Shown here piece by piece: positions 45,230 through 53,630 of a stretch of DNA of 64,000 nt. The stretch comes from DATAEG01 sp963703085 (GTDB lineage: Bacteria; Actinomycetota; Actinomycetes; Mycobacteriales; Jatrophihabitantaceae): NCBI GenBank assembly GCA_963703085.1, contig OY969789.1:1-64000 (forward strand), read 5' to 3'. Numbering within the stretch: the stretch's first letter is position 1; each line of letters opens with the position of its first letter. The notes below the pieces were generated by a model. The model was given only the letters and a program-made list of their open reading frames with translations. It was not told the DNA's origin and did no database searches. Both the position numbers and the translations under genes were made by a program.

Positions 45230-47745
45230 GCGGCCCACGCCGCGGCGATCGACCCGACGACCGGAGCCGGGCCGACGAGCGCACCCAACAACGGCGGCCC
45301 GACGAGTCGACCGCGCGTCGCTCCGACCTTCCCCAAACGACGTCGGCTTCCGGGTGGCCGACCGGGCCGCAGCAGCAGACCTCCGGGCGGCACGGCGCCT
45401 CGCGCCGGCGCGGTTCGGTCAATGAGCGCACGTCACGCGGCGCCGGTTGGGGCAAGGCGCCGGTCATGCTGGCGCCCACCAGCGCGCAGCTGATCGATCT
45501 CGGCCTGCTCGCAGCGCTGTGCATCGTCGCGCTGGAAGGCTTCCGGATCACCTACGGCGGGTGGCAGTACCTTTTCGTCGGGGTCCTCGGCGTCCTTCTG
45601 GGGATCGTCATCGGTCACCTCGGCGCCGCTTTGCGCCAACCGTTGCTGGCCGCCCTGGCCGCGGCGGTATTGACGTTCTTCCTGCTCGGCGGCGCGGTCG
45701 CCTTGCGGGAGAACCTGGCCATCGGATTTCTTCCTACCGGCAAGGCGATTCGCTCACTCTCGTCGGTGTCGGTGCACGGTTGGAAGGATCTGCTGACCAC
45801 GCTGCCGCCGGTGGGCAACACCGGTGCGCTGCTGGTCATCCCGTACTTGCTCGGCATCCTGGGCGGCGTCGCCGGAGCCTCGCTGGCCGAGCGCACCAAG
45901 GCGGCGTTCGCCCCGTTGCTGGCACCGGTCGCGCTGCTGATCGCCGTGATCCTGCTCGGCACCAGCACCCCGGCATCACTCTTGCTGCAGGGCGGCGTCT
46001 TCGCGGTGCTCGCGATCGGTTGGCTGGCGATGCGCTCCCGGCGGGCTCGGGTCACGCTGCGCACCGGCACCGGCAACCGGGTGCGGTTCTCCGCGGCGAT
46101 CGCCATGCTCGCGGTAGCCGGCGTGCTCGGCATGGTCGTCGGTCCGCACCTGCCCGGCCATGGTGGGCATCGCCGCCTTGTGCTTCGCGACTACGTCACC
46201 CCACCCTTCGACATCAGCCAATTCCCCAGCCCGCTCGCCGGTTTCCGCAAGTACACCAAGACCGGTCGGCTCAACACCGTGCCGCTGTTCCACGTCACGG
46301 GGCTGCCGGCCGGAGTACCGGTCAAGATCGCCACCCTGGACGACTACAACGGCACCGCCTGGGTGGCGTCGAACACCATCTCGCAGTCGAAGAGCACCAG
46401 TACGTTCCAGCGGATCGGCTCGAGCATCAACGCGATCGACTCCGGTCCCACCGTGACTGCACAGATCACCATCGACAGCGGTTACTCCGACGTCTGGGTG
46501 CCCGACGTCGGCGAGCTCACCAAGATCCGCTTCACCGGCGGGGACGCCGCGCTGCGCGCGTTCCGCTACAACCTCGCCAGTACGACCGGGGTGATGCAGG
46601 CCGGGTTGCATCAGGGCGACACGATCCGCCTCGACGCGATCATGCCCAGCCAGAACAGCAAGGACTACAGCCCGTTCGGTGAACCGATCGTCTCACCGGA
46701 CTACTTCGGCATCACCCAGACGAAGATCGCCGGCTGGTCCGGGGACGCGAGTACGCCGTGGGACCAGCTGAAGAACATCGGCGACTGGCTGGTCAGCAAC
46801 GGCAAGTACAGCGACGGCGGCAACGGCAATGACCCGCAGGCCCGGTTCTTCGCCGGGCACGGTCTGGGCCGGCTGTCCACCATGCTCAGCGCCCCGGAGG
46901 TCGTGGGTGACGACGAGCAGTACGCCGCGCTCTACGCGCTGATCGCCGGGCAGCTCGGCTTCCCGGCCCGGGTCGTGCTCGGTGCCGTACCGGAGAGCGA
47001 CGGCACGGTCCAGGGCAAGGACGTGCACGCGTGGATCGAGGTGCACCTGGCCTCCGGCGAGTGGTACACGATCCCGACCAAGAGCTTCGTCCCGGACAAG
47101 TCGAAGACGCCGAACACGCCGCCGCAGGAGCAGGAGCAGAACTCCGAGGGCCAGGACGTGCCGCCGCCCAACACGGTCAAGCCGCCCACCACCCAGCAGA
47201 ATCCCGAGGAGCCGCAGTCCAACGCGTCACGTAACCCGAACAAGAAGAAGCACAACGCCCTGCACGTCCCGCTGCCCTCGGTCGTCCTGAAGATCCTGCT
47301 GTATGTCGGGCTGCCGCTGCTGGTGATTGCCGCTCTCTGCGCGACGATCATCGGACTGAAACAGTTGCGCCGGCGTCGTCGGCGCCGGCGCGGCAGCACC
47401 TCCGACCAGATTGCCGCCGGGTGGCAGGAGGTCCTGGATCGGGCGCGTGATCTGGGCGCCACCATCTCGCCGCAACAAACCCGGCTGGAACAGGCCCGCG
47501 AGCTCGGGCATCCGATGCTGCCGGGACTGGCGAACCGGGCGAACTCCGGCGTCTTCGCCGCCGGGGTCCCGTCGGCCGGCGCGGTGGAGGCCTACTGGAT
47601 CGAAGTCACGCACGCTCGGCGCGACCTGGGCGCGGGTCGCTCCCGGTGGCGGCGGATCCGCGCATCGCTGAGCCTGCGTTCGCTGCGTGCGCACCGGGTG
47701 CGCCGACCGGCGCCGACGCGGGCCCGCCGGCTCCGCACCGCTTGA
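45226..47745 (+). CDS. Membrane transglutaminase-fold protein (TgpA-like), catalytic Cys missing
   Basis: 839 residues. The cytoplasmic N-terminus of about 75 Arg-rich residues is followed by six to seven transmembrane helices (about 80-305), a large outer region with a transglutaminase-like domain (about 540-625), a Pro/Gln/Asn linker, one more helix (about 685-710) and a cytoplasmic tail. The domain keeps QYAALYALIAGQLGFPARVV and HAWIEV (His601), but the residue where the family has its nucleophilic Cys is Asp563 (DDEQYA), and the later Asp of the triad is also absent. It is probably a binding rather than a catalytic module. It is the last gene of the cluster. Confidence 0.87.
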   Translation: MSGPRRGDRPDDRSRADERTQQRRPDESTARRSDLPQTTSASGWPTGPQQQTSGRHGASRRRGSVNERTSRGAGWGKAPVMLAPTSAQLIDLGLLAALCIVALEGFRITYGGWQYLFVGVLGVLLGIVIGHLGAALRQPLLAALAAAVLTFFLLGGAVALRENLAIGFLPTGKAIRSLSSVSVHGWKDLLTTLPPVGNTGALLVIPYLLGILGGVAGASLAERTKAAFAPLLAPVALLIAVILLGTSTPASLLLQGGVFAVLAIGWLAMRSRRARVTLRTGTGNRVRFSAAIAMLAVAGVLGMVVGPHLPGHGGHRRLVLRDYVTPPFDISQFPSPLAGFRKYTKTGRLNTVPLFHVTGLPAGVPVKIATLDDYNGTAWVASNTISQSKSTSTFQRIGSSINAIDSGPTVTAQITIDSGYSDVWVPDVGELTKIRFTGGDAALRAFRYNLASTTGVMQAGLHQGDTIRLDAIMPSQNSKDYSPFGEPIVSPDYFGITQTKIAGWSGDASTPWDQLKNIGDWLVSNGKYSDGGNGNDPQARFFAGHGLGRLSTMLSAPEVVGDDEQYAALYALIAGQLGFPARVVLGAVPESDGTVQGKDVHAWIEVHLASGEWYTIPTKSFVPDKSKTPNTPPQEQEQNSEGQDVPPPNTVKPPTTQQNPEEPQSNASRNPNKKKHNALHVPLPSVVLKILLYVGLPLLVIAALCATIIGLKQLRRRRRRRRGSTSDQIAAGWQEVLDRARDLGATISPQQTRLEQARELGHPMLPGLANRANSGVFAAGVPSAGAVEAYWIEVTHARRDLGAGRSRWRRIRASLSLRSLRAHRVRRPAPTRARRLRTA

Positions 47746-47749
47746 GCGA

Positions 47750-48970
47750 TCAGGCCAGGCCGACACCGAGCAGCGCATCGACGGCGCGACCCACCGCGGC
47801 GCCGCCCCCGGCACTGTCCTGCTCGGCCGAGGCCGCCCAGCGGTCTACGGCCGCCAATGCGGTGGTGGTGTCCAGGTCGTCGGACAGGGCTGACCGCAGT
47901 TGTGCGATCACCGGTGCCGGAGCTGCGGTGTGCGAGCGCTGGGTCGCTGCGCGCCACCGGGCCAGCCGGGACTCGGCCCCGCGCAGCCGCCCGCCGGTCC
48001 ATTCCCGGTCGGCCCGATAGTGCCCGTCCAGCAACGCCAGCCGTAGCGCCATCGGGTCGACGCCGGCGGTGCGCAGCTTCGAGACGAACACCAGGTTGCC
48101 GCGCGACTTGCTCATCTTCTCGCCGTCCAGCCCGATCATCCCGGTATGCACGTACAACTCGGCGAACTCCGGTTCGCCGGTTGCCACCCGGGCATGCGAC
48201 GCGGAGTGCTCGTGGTGCGGAAAGGCCAGGTCGCTGCCGCCGCCCTGGACGAGGAATCCCATCCCGAGACGGTTCATCGCGATCACCGAGCACTCGATGT
48301 GCCAGCCGGGCCGACCGGCACCGATCGAGCTGTCCCAGGACGGCTCGCCAGGCCGGGCCGCGCGCCAGAGCAGCGAATCGAGCGGGTCCTGCTTGCCGGC
48401 CCGATCAGGGTCGCCGCCCCGCTCGGCGAAGAGGGCGAGCATCTGCTCGCGGTCCAGGCCCGATTCGGTGCCGAACGCCTCGTCGGCCGCGACGCGGAAG
48501 TACACGTCGTCGTCGACGCGGTAGGCGGCGCCGGTACCGATGAGCTTCTCGATCACCGGGACCAGCTCCGGGATGCTCTCCACCGCACCGACGTACTCGT
48601 TCGGCGGGAGCACCCGCAGCGCCGTCATGTCCTGGCGGTAGAGCTCGATCTCGCGCCCGGCCAGCTCCCGCCAATCCTCACCGTTCTGCGTGGCGCGCTC
48701 CAGCAACGGGTCGTCGACGTCGGTGACGTTCTGCACGTAGCGCACCGGGTGCCGACCATCGCGCCACACCCGCTGGATCAGGTCGAAGGCGAGGTAGGTC
48801 GCGGCGTGACCGAGGTGAGTGGCGTCGTAGGGCGTGATGCCGCAGACGTACATCGTCCCGGTCCCGGCCGGCTCGGCATCGCGCAGCTGCCCGCTGGCAG
48901 TGTCATGCAACCGCAGCGGGACCGGGTCACCGGGCACATCCGGCACCGCGGGAGCCGGCCAGGAGTCCAT
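47750..48970 (-). CDS. mshC: Cysteine:glucosaminyl-inositol ligase MshC
   Basis: 406 residues, related to cysteinyl-tRNA synthetase. The class I HIGH-type motif HLGH is at 52-55, zinc ligand Cys43 lies in YVCGITPYD, and KMSKS is at 285-289. It has no anticodon-binding domain, which separates it from CysS. It joins Cys to glucosaminyl-inositol in mycothiol synthesis, using ATP. The ATG at 48970 is chosen because family members begin close to it; a longer frame to 49087 lacks conserved residues. It ends 4 bases from the convergent transglutaminase gene and is divergent from the SRPBCC gene. The DUF3090/SCO1664-like neighbourhood is conserved in actinobacteria. Confidence 0.95.
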   Translation of the reverse strand: MDSWPAPAVPDVPGDPVPLRLHDTASGQLRDAEPAGTGTMYVCGITPYDATHLGHAATYLAFDLIQRVWRDGRHPVRYVQNVTDVDDPLLERATQNGEDWRELAGREIELYRQDMTALRVLPPNEYVGAVESIPELVPVIEKLIGTGAAYRVDDDVYFRVAADEAFGTESGLDREQMLALFAERGGDPDRAGKQDPLDSLLWRAARPGEPSWDSSIGAGRPGWHIECSVIAMNRLGMGFLVQGGGSDLAFPHHEHSASHARVATGEPEFAELYVHTGMIGLDGEKMSKSRGNLVFVSKLRTAGVDPMALRLALLDGHYRADREWTGGRLRGAESRLARWRAATQRSHTAAPAPVIAQLRSALSDDLDTTTALAAVDRWAASAEQDSAGGGAAVGRAVDALLGVGLA

Positions 48971-49055
48971 CCGTCCACCGTATCTGGCGGTGCTCGAGCG
49001 CCTGTCGCGGCCAGGCTCGAGCTGCGCCCGGGCCACTGACTGGCGAGAATGAGCC

Positions 49056-49487
49056 ATGCCTTCCGTCGTCGCCGTCGAGCGAACCATTCCCGCCCGAGCC
49101 CAGCAGATCTTCGACGTGCTCGCCGACCCGGCGCAGCATCCGCTGATCGACGGTTCCGGGTCCGTTCAGGCGGCACGGGACGGCAACCCGCAGCGGCTGT
49201 CGCTCGGTGCCACGTTCGGCATGGAGATGAAGCTGGGCGCGCCGTACCGGGTCACCAACAAGGTCGTCGAGTTCGAGGAGGGTCGGCAGATCGCCTGGCG
49301 GCACTTCAGCGGCCACGTCTGGCGCTACGTTCTGACGCCTGGGGCCGACGGCACCCGGGTCCGCGAGGAATGGGATACGCGGCCGGCGAAGGCGCCGTGG
49401 ATACTGAGTCTGCTCGGGTTTGCGCGCCGCAACCGGGCCGGCATGACCGCTACCCTGGACCGCCTCGCCGACCACCTCGCCCCCTGA
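49056..49487 (+). CDS. SRPBCC (START-like) superfamily protein
   Basis: 143 residues with the helix-grip pattern: a first strand VVAVERTIPA, the short helix pair QQIFDVLADPAQHP, and later strands including IAWRHFSG and TRVREEWDT, ending with a long helix. Proteins of this fold bind hydrophobic ligands or act as cyclases; no ligand is evident. It is divergent from mshC across 85 bases and convergent with the SCO1664-like gene, from which a strong hairpin separates it. Confidence 0.8.
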   Translation: MPSVVAVERTIPARAQQIFDVLADPAQHPLIDGSGSVQAARDGNPQRLSLGATFGMEMKLGAPYRVTNKVVEFEEGRQIAWRHFSGHVWRYVLTPGADGTRVREEWDTRPAKAPWILSLLGFARRNRAGMTATLDRLADHLAP

Positions 49488-49493
49488 CCCGCC

Positions 49494-49565
49494 CCCCCAT
49501 CCGCGATGATCACGCACTTTTGGTCGCTATAGCAGCCCATTCCGCGTGATCATCGCGGGTGGGGG
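49494..49565. terminator. Long hairpin between convergent genes
   Basis: Perfect 15-base arms CCGCGATGATCACGC (49501-49515) and its reverse complement (49544-49558), extended outward by a G-T pair, an A-T pair and five C-G pairs to about 22 bp. The 28-base loop holds a further palindrome GCTATAGC (49526-49533). It lies between the SRPBCC stop and the SCO1664-like stop, so it may terminate both. The length and nested symmetry also resemble a repetitive extragenic palindrome. Confidence 0.7.
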
Positions 49566-50366
49566 TCACCAGGGCGGCCACGGTGTAGCCGGCCACTCCC
49601 CGCTGGGCTCCGGGAAGCAGCCGGTAGCCAGTAGCCGGTCGATGCGCCGGCGCACCGCCCGGACCTCGGCACCGGTGATCAACGTGCGCAGCGTGGTGCC
49701 GAGATCGGCGTCCAGTGCTGCCCGCAGGTCGAGCAGCACCGCTTCGTGCTCGGCATCAAGCGGATCGCCGGCCCAGTGCCAGAGGATGGTGCGCAGCTTG
49801 TCCTCGATGTGGAACGTGACGCCGTGATCCACCGCGTACAGGTGCGGACCGGACACCGGCAGCAGGTGCCCGCCCTTGCGGTCGGCGTTGTTGACCACCG
49901 CGTCGAAGACGGCGAGCTTGCGCAGCGGGTCGGCCCATTCCCGGGAGACCCGGCGCATGTCGACGGCCTCGTCGGTGTCGATCCACAGCTGTGCCATCCC
50001 GCCGCCGAACGGCCCGTCCTCGCGCAAGACGGTCGGCGGCACCAGATCCCAGCCGGTGGCCGCGGAGACCGTGTACGCGGCCACCTCGCGACCAGCCAGC
50101 GTGCCGTCCGGGAAGTCCCAGAGCGGCCGCTCCCCCGCCTCCGGTTTGTAGACGCACGCGGCGGTCACCCCGTCGAGGGAGATGGCGCAGTACAGCGTGG
50201 CATTGGACGCGTCCACCAGCCGACCTTCCACGCTCAGCTCACCGTGCGCGAGCAGCCGCAACGCGTCCTGTTCGGGCAGGACCAGCGTCGGGGTCAGAGC
50301 TTCGACCTCTACTTCAGAGTCAGCTGAATCGTCCGCGGCCCGATCCGGGCCGTCCGGCGCGGCCAC
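49566..50366 (-). CDS. SCO1664-like family protein (PI3/4-kinase-like fold)
   Basis: 266 residues. The family is named after Streptomyces SCO1664 and resembles a cut-down phosphoinositide/HipA-like kinase: a nucleotide-lobe CVYKP motif with Lys (about 72), the catalytic-like VVNNADRKGGHLL (about 158-170) and the metal-binding-like VDHGVTF (about 180). Substrate and activity are unknown. The first 25 residues are acidic and variable, so the start could be further in. It follows DUF3090 by 3 bases in the uppP operon and sits next to mshC, an arrangement conserved in actinobacteria. Confidence 0.85.
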   Translation of the reverse strand: MAAPDGPDRAADDSADSEVEVEALTPTLVLPEQDALRLLAHGELSVEGRLVDASNATLYCAISLDGVTAACVYKPEAGERPLWDFPDGTLAGREVAAYTVSAATGWDLVPPTVLREDGPFGGGMAQLWIDTDEAVDMRRVSREWADPLRKLAVFDAVVNNADRKGGHLLPVSGPHLYAVDHGVTFHIEDKLRTILWHWAGDPLDAEHEAVLLDLRAALDADLGTTLRTLITGAEVRAVRRRIDRLLATGCFPEPSGEWPATPWPPW

Positions 50367-50369
50367 GGC

Positions 50370-50924
50370 TCAGCCCTGGCGGCGATAGCCGTTGAGACGG
50401 GGGCACAGATGGCCCTCGGGGTCCAGCGGCAGGCTGCACAACGGGCACGGCGGGCGCCCGGCCGCCACGACGCGCCGGGCCCGCAGGATGAAGGCGACTG
50501 CGGCCGGCGCGGCCAACCGCACCCGCACCGCGTCCGGTCCGTCGGCAACGTCCTCCAGGAGCGTCGATTCGGCTTCCTCGGGGCCGTTGCCCGGCGCCTG
50601 CGCCTCGATCACCACGGCGTCCTCGTCGGCGTCCCACGCCAGCCCGAGCGCGGCCACCCGGAACTCCTCGTCGATGGGCTGCTCGAGCGCTTCGGCATCG
50701 TGCACATCGGCCTCCGCAACCGGTTCACCGGTGCGGGTGGCCACCTCCTCGAGCATCTCCTCCAGACGCTCGGCCAGGCGTTCCACCTGCTCCTTCTCCA
50801 GCGCGACGCTGATGACCTGGGCGCCGTCGGCAACCTGCAGGAAAAAGGTCCGGTCGCCGGGCTGGCCGACGGTACCGACGACGAAGCGCCGGGGCCGGTC
50901 GAAGAAGAAGAACTGTCGAGTCAT
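50370..50924 (-). CDS. DUF3090 family protein
   Basis: 184 residues from the ATG at 50924. It opens with TRQFFFFDRPRRFVVGTVG, then FFLQV and a long acidic helix (about 45-75), and ends in a cysteine cluster C-P-L-C ... C-P-R-L-N-G-Y-R, a probable small zinc site. The family is found widely in actinobacteria beside the SCO1664-like gene and the histidine phosphatase, but no function is assigned. A longer frame to 51200 overlaps the phosphatase gene and is a shadow. Confidence 0.86.
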   Translation of the reverse strand: MTRQFFFFDRPRRFVVGTVGQPGDRTFFLQVADGAQVISVALEKEQVERLAERLEEMLEEVATRTGEPVAEADVHDAEALEQPIDEEFRVAALGLAWDADEDAVVIEAQAPGNGPEEAESTLLEDVADGPDAVRVRLAAPAAVAFILRARRVVAAGRPPCPLCSLPLDPEGHLCPRLNGYRRQG

Positions 50925-50985
50925 CGTCGTCAAGCCTAGTGGTCGAGGGTCGTCACCGCTGGCTGAGGCAGGCCAGGGCGGCGGG

Positions 50986-51690
50986 TCAGACGGACCCGCC
51001 GCCGGCACCGCCACCGACCGACGCGTCGCTGCTCTTGCCGCGCCGGCGTCGCTTGGCCGGCGGCTGGAACGCGGACAGGTCGCCACCGGTGTCGTTGGTG
51101 CGCAACACGAACGGGCGCGTCGGGGTGTAGCGCACCACCGAGACCGAGCACGGGTCGACCACGATGCGTTGGAACTGATCGAGGTGGATGCCCAGCGCAT
51201 CGGCCAGCACGGCCTTGATCACGTCACCGTGGCTGCAGGCCACCCACACCGCGTCCTCGCCGAGGCGGGCGTCCCACTCCCGCACCGCGGCGACGGCTCG
51301 GGTGGACACGTCAGCCATCGCCTCTCCATTCGGGAAGACCGCCGCACTCGGCCGCTGCTGCACCACCGGCCACATCTTGTCCTTGACGAGATCCTTCATC
51401 GGCTTGCCGGTCCAGTCGCCGTACCGGGCCTCGACGATGCGATCGTCCACCTGCCAGGTCGGTTCCCGGCCGGCGGTGCGTTGCGCGTCGATGACGGCCT
51501 GGGCCGTGTCGACGCACCGCTCCAGCGGGCTGGTGACGATCGCCGCGAGCGGCAGCACGGCGATGCGCTGGGCGACGGCAACTGCTTGCGCGGTGCCCCG
51601 ATCGTCCAGATGCAGGCCCGCGGTGTGCCCGGACAGGACCGCTCCGGTCTGGGCGGTCAGCCCATGCCGCAGCAGCAGCACCGTGCTCAT
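50986..51690 (-). CDS. Histidine phosphatase superfamily protein (phosphoglycerate-mutase-like)
   Basis: 234 residues. The catalytic RHG motif (LLLRHGLT, about residues 5-12) holds the phosphohistidine. Supporting residues lie in SPLERCVDTA and the second histidine in ACSHGDV (about 152-158). The final 30 residues are a Gly/Ser/Arg-rich tail. Such enzymes remove phosphate from small metabolites or proteins. Its ATG overlaps the uppP stop by 4 bases, so it may act with UppP on lipid phosphates, though that is inferred. It matches the MSMEG_4193-type actinobacterial family. Confidence 0.85.
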   Translation of the reverse strand: MSTVLLLRHGLTAQTGAVLSGHTAGLHLDDRGTAQAVAVAQRIAVLPLAAIVTSPLERCVDTAQAVIDAQRTAGREPTWQVDDRIVEARYGDWTGKPMKDLVKDKMWPVVQQRPSAAVFPNGEAMADVSTRAVAAVREWDARLGEDAVWVACSHGDVIKAVLADALGIHLDQFQRIVVDPCSVSVVRYTPTRPFVLRTNDTGGDLSAFQPPAKRRRRGKSSDASVGGGAGGGSV

Positions 51691-52508
51691 GACGTCGCGT
51701 CGATGACGTTGGTGGCCAGCAGGATGAGCAGCAGCACACCCAGGACGATGCGGTAGACGATGAACGCCAGTGTCGAGTGGCGGCTGACGAACCGCATCAG
51801 CCACGCGATCGACGCCAGCCCGACGCCGAAGGAGATGATCGTCGCCACTCCGGTCAGGCCGGCGCCGGGGCTGCCCTTCTCGCCGATGTGCCGCGCCTCG
51901 TAGAGCCCGGAAAGCACCACCGCGGGGATCGACAGCAGGAACGAGAAGCGCGCGGCGGTGGGGCGATCCAGTCCCCGGAACAGCCCCGCGGAGATGGTCG
52001 CGCCGGAGCGTGAGACGCCCGGGATCAGCGCCAATGCCTGGGCTGCGCCGACGGCTACCGCATCCTTGAGGTTGACGTTCTCCTCGACGCGGGCCTGGTT
52101 GCCGACCTTCTCGGCGGCCAGCAAGACCAACGCGAACACGATCAGCGCTGTGGAGATCAGCCACAGGTTGCGCGCCCCGGTCTCGATCTGGTGGTTGAAG
52201 ATCAGCCCGAAAACGCCGACCGGGATGGTCGCCAGAATGAGGTAGTTGCCCATCCGGTACTCCAAGCCGCGGTCCTGCTTGTTCAGCACACCGCGGAACC
52301 AGCCGACCACGATGTGCAGCAGTTCGCGCCAGAAATAGATGACGACCGCCAACGTGGTGCCGAGCTGGATCACGGCGGAGAACGCAGCACCTGGGTCGTC
52401 CCAGCCGAAGAGAGCCTGGACGATGCGCAGGTGCCCGGTGGAGGACACCGGGAGGAATTCGGTGAGGCCCTGCACCAACCCGTAGACCAGCGCCTGGAGG
52501 AAGGTCAC
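51687..52508 (-). CDS. uppP: Undecaprenyl-diphosphatase UppP (BacA)
   Basis: 273 residues, about eight transmembrane helices. The catalytic motifs are both present: QGLTEFLPVSSTGH (13-26, with Glu17 and His26) and PGVSRSGAT (163-171, Arg167). It removes one phosphate from undecaprenyl diphosphate, recycling the lipid carrier for cell wall synthesis, and can give bacitracin resistance. The GTG start at 52508 overlaps the stop of the LLM oxidoreductase gene (GTGA), and its stop overlaps the next gene, so three genes are coupled in translation. Confidence 0.95.
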   Translation of the reverse strand: MTFLQALVYGLVQGLTEFLPVSSTGHLRIVQALFGWDDPGAAFSAVIQLGTTLAVVIYFWRELLHIVVGWFRGVLNKQDRGLEYRMGNYLILATIPVGVFGLIFNHQIETGARNLWLISTALIVFALVLLAAEKVGNQARVEENVNLKDAVAVGAAQALALIPGVSRSGATISAGLFRGLDRPTAARFSFLLSIPAVVLSGLYEARHIGEKGSPGAGLTGVATIISFGVGLASIAWLMRFVSRHSTLAFIVYRIVLGVLLLILLATNVIDATS

Positions 52509-53560
52509 TCGGCGAGTCCGGCGGTGCGCAGGGCGTCGAGACTGGTGTGCACGGTTCGCAGCCGGTCCTCGACGGTCGAAGCGAACGGAGTCACCGACAG
52601 GGTGGTCACGCCGGCGGCGGCGTAACGCTTCATCCGCTCGGCGATGCGATCGGGCGGCCCGAGCAGCGAGGTCGCGTCGACGAATTCCAGCGGCACCGCG
52701 GCGGCGGCGGCTTCGTAGTCGCGGGCCAGGTATCTGTCCTGCACCTCGTCGGCGGCCGCGCCGAAGCCCATCCGGGTGGCCAGTGCGTGATAGAAGTTCT
52801 GGCTGCGGCTGCCCATCCCGCCCAGGTACAGAGCCGCGTAGGCGCGTACCGGCGCCGCACATGCCTCGACGTCGTCGCCCACGACGACCGGCACGGTCGG
52901 CACCACGTCGAAACCGACGAGGTCGAGGTCGGCCCTGGCCCGACCGGTGGCAATGTGCTTGAGCTGCTCGGCGGCATGCTCCGGAGAGAAGAAGATGGCC
53001 AACCAGCCGTCTGCGATCTCCCCGGTCAGCTCGAGGTTCTTCGGGCCGATGGACGCGAGATAGATGGGAATGTGCTCGCGCACCGGGTGGACGGTGAGCA
53101 TCAGCGCCTTGCCCGGACCGTCCGGCAACGGCAGCTGGTAGTGCGCGCCCTCGAACCGGACCCGTTGCCGGGACAGCGCCTGCTCCACCACTGCGACGTA
53201 CTCCCGGGTGCGGGCCAGCGGCTTGTCGAAGCGCACGCCGTGCCAGCCTTCGGAGACCTGCGGGCCGGACACGCCGAGACCCATCCGGAACCGGCCGCCG
53301 GAGAGCGTGTCGAGGGTGGCCGCTGTCATCGCAGCCATGGCCGGGGAGCGGGCCGGGATCTGCATCACCGCGCTGCCGACGTCGATGCGTTGGGTCTGTG
53401 CCGCGATCCAGGACAGCACGGTGGGCGCATCCGATCCGTACGCCTCTGCCGCCCAGACGACCGAATACCCGAGCTGGTCGGCTTCTCGGGCGAGAACGAG
53501 ATTGTCGGCGTCGTCGCCGGTGCCCCAGTACCCGAGGTTCAGTCCCAACCGCACGGCCAC
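52505..53560 (-). CDS. LLM-class F420-dependent oxidoreductase
   Basis: 351 residues with the luciferase-like TIM barrel: an opening strand LGLNLGYWG, SYVVWAAEAYGSDA-like segment with the glutamate conserved in the F420 group, AVMQIPARSPA, and the loop RFRMGLGVSGPQVSEGWHG. Members reduce or oxidise varied substrates with the deazaflavin F420; the substrate here is unknown. It is the first gene of the LLM-uppP-phosphatase-DUF3090-SCO1664-like operon and is divergent from the aldo/keto reductase gene across 70 bases. Confidence 0.88.
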   Translation of the reverse strand: MAVRLGLNLGYWGTGDDADNLVLAREADQLGYSVVWAAEAYGSDAPTVLSWIAAQTQRIDVGSAVMQIPARSPAMAAMTAATLDTLSGGRFRMGLGVSGPQVSEGWHGVRFDKPLARTREYVAVVEQALSRQRVRFEGAHYQLPLPDGPGKALMLTVHPVREHIPIYLASIGPKNLELTGEIADGWLAIFFSPEHAAEQLKHIATGRARADLDLVGFDVVPTVPVVVGDDVEACAAPVRAYAALYLGGMGSRSQNFYHALATRMGFGAAADEVQDRYLARDYEAAAAAVPLEFVDATSLLGPPDRIAERMKRYAAAGVTTLSVTPFASTVEDRLRTVHTSLDALRTAGLAE

Positions 53561-53630
53561 ACGGTACCTGCCGTCCCCAGGGCCGCCTCCCGCGCCGCGC
53601 TGGACGCACAGCTGCCACTAGTTTTGTCGT

